Assembly (NCBI GenBank): GCA_947441745.1
Contig: CANEUJ010000016.1
Location: 1-18,448 of the forward strand
Direction: 5' to 3'
DNA: 18,448 nucleotides
Source: Neisseriaceae bacterium
GTDB taxonomy: Bacteria > Pseudomonadota > Gammaproteobacteria > Burkholderiales > UBA11063
How positions within the stretch are numbered: position 1 is the stretch's first letter; the number at the start of each line of letters is the position of its first letter. Under the pieces are notes generated by a model. That model was not told where the DNA came from, made no database searches, and saw nothing but the letters and a program-made list of their open reading frames with translations. Of the stretch, positions 15,458 through 18,448 are shown in pieces. The translations under genes were made by a program, and so were the position numbers.

Positions 15458-15481
15458 TTTAGAGATTGAAAAAGGTGCTTT

Positions 15482-16348
15482 ATGTTTAAAAAATTATTGT
15501 TATTTATTGGGTTTTGCTATTATCTCCCAGCTTTTGGGGTTGATTGGCTTAGTTATACGATAAATATTAATCAGCATAAATTACATTACTATCAAGGTGG
15601 TAAAGGTTCGCCAGTCTTTTTGTTAACTGGATACGCTACAACAAGTAATTTTTGGAGTAAGCCTTTTGTCGAATGTCTAGCATCTAACCATACAGTGTAT
15701 TTACTTGATTATTGGAGTATAAATATTGATGATGATACTCCTGGCAATGTTAGTATACAAGCAATGGCGGATGATTCATATCAGTTTGCTAAAGCCATGA
15801 AATCTAAGAATCCTTTATTTATTGGTTGGTCTATGGGTGGTGCAGTTACCCAGCAAATTAGTTTTTCTTATGATAATGATATAAAAAAAGCCGTATTAAT
15901 TTCTCCACTTACAATTAATAATCAGCCAGTTGCTAATGAAAGTGATGAGACTCAAGAACATCCACTTGTTAGTTATAATGATATTCTAAACTATGTATTT
16001 GATGATAATTTATATTCATATAATAAAAAACAATTAATTAAATATAAGAAAAATTTATTTAAAGCTAATGAGCAATTATTTCCAGATGAAGAAATAACTG
16101 AGAATCAAGTAACTGCTATGAATGACTGGACTAATAGTCCCGCAACTCTACGTGCGGCAAAAAAATCTGATACTGAGTATTTAGTTTTTATTTCTAATCA
16201 AGATAAAATGTTAATTCCAAATAAAACATTGTCTGATACTAAATTATTTAAACATAGAAAAATCGTGAAGTTTGATGGCAGTGGACATAATATATCACTT
16301 CAAGATCCTATTGATTCTTGTAAACAGATTGAAAAGTTTATAAAATGA
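15482..16348 (+). CDS. Secreted alpha/beta hydrolase of unknown substrate
   Basis: Predicted exported hydrolase of 288 aa. The signal peptide is MFKKLLLFIGFCYYLPAFG (1-19). The fold is an alpha/beta hydrolase with VFLLTGYATTSNFW (oxyanion strand region), nucleophile Ser117 in GWSMGG, acid Asp241 in ISNQDKMLIP and His269 in GSGHNISL. The nucleophile elbow and general layout recall BioH and other small esterases, but BioH is cytoplasmic, so a biotin role is doubtful. An ester or lipid substrate in the periplasm is possible. AAGGTG lies just before the ATG. The stop overlaps the ruvA start (ATGA), so the two are translationally coupled. Confidence 0.85.
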   Translation: MFKKLLLFIGFCYYLPAFGVDWLSYTININQHKLHYYQGGKGSPVFLLTGYATTSNFWSKPFVECLASNHTVYLLDYWSINIDDDTPGNVSIQAMADDSYQFAKAMKSKNPLFIGWSMGGAVTQQISFSYDNDIKKAVLISPLTINNQPVANESDETQEHPLVSYNDILNYVFDDNLYSYNKKQLIKYKKNLFKANEQLFPDEEITENQVTAMNDWTNSPATLRAAKKSDTEYLVFISNQDKMLIPNKTLSDTKLFKHRKIVKFDGSGHNISLQDPIDSCKQIEKFIK

Positions 16349-16929
16349 TAGCTAGAATACACGGTAAGTTGGTTTTTGTTCGCCCACCTACAGTTATTAT
16401 TGATGTATCTGGAGTTGGTTATGAGCTTGATCTACCAATCCCTGATTGTGCCATTCTTGGTAATATTGGAGATTTGGTAACGCTTCATACCCATTTGGTA
16501 ATTCGTGAGGATGCTCATTCGCTCTATGGGTTTCTAAAGATAGAAAATCGTGATTGTTTTAGAACTTTGATTAAGGTATCAGGCATTGGCTCTAGAATAG
16601 CTTTAGCGTTATTGTCAACTCTCACACCTGATGAATTAAATATAGCACTTGAAGCAACTGACGTTACTACCTTATGTAGAACTCCAGGCATAGGTAAAAA
16701 GATGGCTGAACGTATGATACTAGAACTAAAAGGTAAACTACATATAGAAAATGTGGGTATCAAAGAAGCACCAAATATGATTCGTACTGATATAGCTAAT
16801 GCACTAACTAGTCTTGGCTATAATGATAAAGAAATTACTAGGATTATCAAACAATTACCATTAGATATTAGTGATTTGAGCCTAGGAATTAAAGAAGCAC
16901 TTAAACTTCTAAACAACTTGTCTTCGTAG
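16345..16929 (+). CDS. ruvA: RuvA, Holliday junction DNA-binding subunit
   Basis: RuvA binds Holliday junctions and loads the RuvB branch-migration motor. It is 194 aa, against 203 in E. coli. Domain I is the OB fold (MIARIHGKLV, VDVSGVGYE-like). Domain II has two helix-hairpin-helix motifs, LIKVSGIGSRIALALLS (75-91) and CRTPGIGKKMAERMILELKG (111-130). Domain III (about 148-190, TDIANALTSLGYNDKEI to KEALKLL) binds RuvB. The start overlaps the upstream hydrolase stop by 4 bp. The last three codons and the TAG stop form the first ten nucleotides of a tRNA-Arg gene. No ruvB or ruvC lies nearby. Confidence 0.97.
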   Translation: MIARIHGKLVFVRPPTVIIDVSGVGYELDLPIPDCAILGNIGDLVTLHTHLVIREDAHSLYGFLKIENRDCFRTLIKVSGIGSRIALALLSTLTPDELNIALEATDVTTLCRTPGIGKKMAERMILELKGKLHIENVGIKEAPNMIRTDIANALTSLGYNDKEITRIIKQLPLDISDLSLGIKEALKLLNNLSS

Positions 16930-16994
16930 TTAAATGGATATAACGGCCCCCTCCTAAGGGGCAGTTACAGGTTCGATTCCTGTCGAGGGCACCA
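16920..16994 (+). tRNA. tRNA-Arg, anticodon CCU (reads AGG), CCA encoded
   Basis: A 75-nt cloverleaf can be folded by hand. The acceptor GTCTTCG pairs with CGAGGGC using two G-U wobbles (positions 2-71 and 4-69). The D stem is GTTA/TAAC with AAATGGATA-type loop. The anticodon stem GCCCC/GGGGC closes the loop CTCCTAA with anticodon CCT. The variable loop is AGTT. The T stem ACAGG/CCTGT closes TTCGATT. The discriminator A73 and CCA are encoded. Nucleotides 1-10 overlap the end of ruvA. No separate promoter is visible, so it is probably cut from the ruvA transcript by RNase P. Confidence 0.95.
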
Positions 16995-16998
16995 CTTC

Positions 16999-17014
16999 TA
17001 TAGTTTTGACTATA
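16999..17014 (+). terminator. Small hairpin after tRNA-Arg (weak)
   Basis: TATAGT-TTTG-ACTATA forms a 6-bp AT-rich stem 4 nt after the CCA end, followed by AAATTC rather than a U-tract. It may only guide 3' processing; as a rho-independent terminator it is poor. Confidence 0.25.
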
Positions 17015-17060
17015 AAATTCAAATGGAAAGAAATAATAAAACATACATAATATAGCATTA

Positions 17061-17080
17061 TGGTACAATATTTGTATAAT
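17061..17080 (+). promoter_or_regulatory. Possible murB promoter with two -10-like elements
   Basis: TGGTACAAT (17061-17069) is an extended -10-like element and TATAAT (17075-17080) follows closely. No good -35 is visible for either. The rest of the gap between the tRNA and murB (16995-17226) has no convincing reading frame. A transcript from here would carry a leader of about 150-165 nt that includes the GGATCC hairpin before murB. Confidence 0.4.
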
Positions 17081-17173
17081 TACTTATCTTCATGATATTG
17101 CGGATGGTAAAAAGGTCAAATCTAACATCAGTTTTCCCATGCCAGTATAATGCTTTTGAAATATAGTATGATA

Positions 17174-17221
17174 GGGATCCCAGCTTTGTTCTATATATTC
17201 CATGATGCGTTAGGAAGCTGG
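17174..17221 (+). repeat. Hairpin in the murB leader, possibly a decayed GGATCC-type repeat
   Basis: A perfect palindrome GGGATCCC (17174-17181) begins the element. CCAGCTT (17180-17186) pairs with AAGCTGG (17215-17221) around a loop of about 28 nt. The GGGATCC-plus-inverted-arm style resembles the repeat after murB, though the arm sequences differ. It ends 5 nt before the murB Shine-Dalgarno, so folding could affect initiation. Confidence 0.4.
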
Positions 17222-17226
17222 AGTTT

Positions 17227-17232
17227 TAGGAG
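17227..17232 (+). promoter_or_regulatory. murB: Ribosome binding site pointing to an ATC start for murB
   Basis: TAGGAG is a good Shine-Dalgarno and lies 6 nt before ATC at 17239-17241. Its TAG is also the last in-frame stop before murB, so the start must lie downstream of it. No ATG, GTG or TTG occurs in frame until TTG at 17329. Confidence 0.6.
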
Positions 17233-17238
17233 TTTGCT

Positions 17239-18231
17239 ATCAAAACTAATTTTAGCCTAAATAAATTTAATACACTTCGATTAAGTAGTATTGCAAGTGA
17301 ATATATTGTCCTTGATGATATATCGAGTTTGCCACAAATTGCTAATCAGATAAATAATAGCAAGTTTTTTGTCTTAGGTGGTGGCAGTAATATTATTTTG
17401 CCAGAGGTATTTAATGGCGTAGTAATTCATAATCAATTACTGGGTATTGATTTGGTATCAAATACTGATGATTATGTTTTGGTTAGTGCTAACGCTGGAG
17501 AGAGTTGGGATTCATTCGTCTTATATACTCTCAATAATGGGATGTGTGGTCTTGAGAATTTAAGTTTAATTCCTGGTACTGTTGGGGCATCACCTATTCA
17601 AAATATTGGTGCTTATGGAGTTGAAGTCAAAGATTTTATCGAATCTGTTGAAGTATTTGATATAAAATCTAAACAAACTAAAATCATATCAAAATATGAG
17701 TGCTCTTTTAGTTATCGCAATAGTATGTTTAAGACTCACCCTAATTTGATAGTAACTAAAGTTACTTTTCGGTTATTAAAAACTCCTAAACTAAATGCTA
17801 AATATGGCGATTTGGTGTATAAACTCTCTAAAATTTCTAATCCAACATCACTAGATTTAAGAAATGCCGTAATTGAAATTAGAAATAGTAAATTACCAGA
17901 CCCTAAAATAATTGCTAATGTAGGTAGCTTTTTTCATAATCCAGTAGTAGATATAGCCACTGCAAATATCCTAAAAAATAAATATCCAAATCTACCAGTA
18001 TTTGCAGTAGATGATACTCATTCCAAAGTATCTGCTGGGTGGATGATAGATAATCTTGGGCTTAAGGGATATCGACTTGGCAATATGGCGGTTTATGACA
18101 AACAAGCCCTAGTATTAGTAAACCATGATTCTGCAACCAAAACAGAAGTGCTAGAATTTGCCAGAGTAATTCAAGATAGAGTGTGGCAGGAGTACGGTGT
18201 AGCTATCAATATCGAACCGATTGTTATTTAA
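17239..18231 (+). CDS. murB: MurB, UDP-N-acetylenolpyruvoylglucosamine reductase, apparent ATC start
   Basis: FAD enzyme that reduces UDP-GlcNAc-enolpyruvate to UDP-MurNAc with NADPH, an early cytoplasmic step of peptidoglycan synthesis. Read from ATC 17239 it is 330 aa (E. coli about 342). The N-terminus KTNFSLNKFNTLRLSS carries the conserved NT block. FAD contacts follow in VLGGGSN (45-51) and IPGTVGASPIQNIGAYG (111-127). Catalytic residues are Arg160 in YRNSMF, Ser230 in GSFFHNP and Glu326 in INIEP. These fall one residue from the E. coli positions 159, 229 and 325 as I recall them, which strongly supports this start. A TTG at 17329 is the first standard start but would remove the NT block and about 30 residues. 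An ATC start, or an ATG changed by mutation or sequencing error, is the best reading. Confidence 0.9.
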   Translation: MKTNFSLNKFNTLRLSSIASEYIVLDDISSLPQIANQINNSKFFVLGGGSNIILPEVFNGVVIHNQLLGIDLVSNTDDYVLVSANAGESWDSFVLYTLNNGMCGLENLSLIPGTVGASPIQNIGAYGVEVKDFIESVEVFDIKSKQTKIISKYECSFSYRNSMFKTHPNLIVTKVTFRLLKTPKLNAKYGDLVYKLSKISNPTSLDLRNAVIEIRNSKLPDPKIIANVGSFFHNPVVDIATANILKNKYPNLPVFAVDDTHSKVSAGWMIDNLGLKGYRLGNMAVYDKQALVLVNHDSATKTEVLEFARVIQDRVWQEYGVAINIEPIVI

Positions 18232-18232
18232 T

Positions 18233-18404
18233 GCATTTTAGGGCATTAGGGCATGGATCCTCGATTCACACTCAAACAGCAGAACTCGTAAGTCGAGGAT
18301 GACAGCAGAAAAATATAAACATGTTGCTGTTTTCCTTTTCTAAGGTCATCCCAAACAGGAACCTTTTGCTGTTTCGTTAAGAGTTTGGGATCCATGCCCT
18401 AACA
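18233..18404. repeat. Palindrome-rich intergenic repeat unit (GGATCC-type, about 171 bp)
   Basis: The unit is built of nested inverted repeats. The outer arms TTAGGGCATGGATCC (18246-18260) and GGATCCATGCCCTAA (18388-18402) are perfect 15-bp complements. Inside are ATCCTCGA/TCGAGGAT (18257-18264, 18293-18300), GGATGAC/GTCATCC (18297-18303, 18345-18351) and ATCCCAAAC/GTTTGGGAT (18348-18356, 18383-18391). Together they could fold like a cloverleaf. No reading frame of note is inside. It begins right after the murB stop and resembles the short GGATCC/GTCATCC mobile palindromes dispersed in some AT-rich proteobacteria. An extra tandem TTAGGGCA sits at 18238-18245. Confidence 0.75.
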
Positions 18405-18448
18405 GCATATTTAGTGCAAGAGCATGGATCCTCGATTCACACTCAAAC
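18405..18448. repeat. Start of a second copy of the same repeat, cut by the window edge
   Basis: The last 27 bases (18422-18448) are identical to 18251-18277, a period of 171 bp. The preceding GCATATTTAGTGCA resembles the start of the first unit at 18233. A tandem array therefore continues beyond the window. Confidence 0.8.

Noticed and set aside
17329..17331. TTG as the start of murB
   Set aside because: It would delete the conserved NT block and shift the catalytic residues by 30 from their expected positions; it has no Shine-Dalgarno at suitable spacing.
18233..18448. CRISPR array at the right edge
   Set aside because: The repeated part is long and palindromic with a 171-bp period and only one full unit; there are no short repeats with regular spacers.

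Overview
The window is an AT-rich stretch of chromosome from a Gram-negative bacterium, densely packed with housekeeping and cell-envelope genes. The whole Mla outer-membrane lipid-transport set, Lol lipoprotein export, ubiA, a surE-nlpD pairing, ttcA, dusA, and a small protein between lolC and an NlpC/P60 hydrolase that resembles a betaproteobacterial protein I recall all point to a low-GC proteobacterium. A Neisseriales-like betaproteobacterium is my best guess, from gene content and sequence style only. I see no phage, transposase, CRISPR array, toxin-antitoxin or obvious defence genes. No clearly new multi-gene system is visible; the unusual signals are at gene boundaries and in a repeat element.

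Layout. 1-216 (-): N-terminal part of ubiA. 322-4152 (+): tightly packed operon mlaF-mlaE-mlaD-mlaC-mlaB-mlaA, a complete retrograde phospholipid transport system from the inner-membrane ABC complex (FEDB) through periplasmic MlaC to outer-membrane MlaA. 4165-5418 (-): MFS transporter, convergent with mla. 5533-8372 (-): NlpC/P60 hydrolase, 69-aa conserved protein, lolC-type permease and lolD, transcribed in that order with overlaps. 8524-9396 (+): ttcA, whose 3' end overlaps the convergent dut. 9353-11250 (-): surE, nlpD-like lipoprotein and dut as one operon. 11331-12293 (-): dusA. 12458-14731 (+): ArnT-like membrane glycosyltransferase and a small metallophosphoesterase. 14792-16994 (+): orphan metI permease, secreted alpha/beta hydrolase, ruvA, and tRNA-Arg(CCU) whose 5' end contains the ruvA stop codon. 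17239-18231 (+): murB, apparently starting at a non-canonical ATC codon. 18233-18448: a palindrome-rich repeat of about 171 bp with the start of a second copy running off the window.

Much of the window serves envelope upkeep: lipid asymmetry (Mla), lipoprotein export (Lol), peptidoglycan synthesis and remodelling (MurB, NlpC/P60, NlpD) and quinone synthesis (UbiA). The rest is tRNA modification (TtcA, DusA), nucleotide housekeeping (Dut, SurE) and Holliday-junction processing (RuvA). Points most worth checking are the ATC start of murB, the ruvA/tRNA-Arg overlap, the nested-palindrome repeat, and an MlaA without a lipoprotein cysteine.
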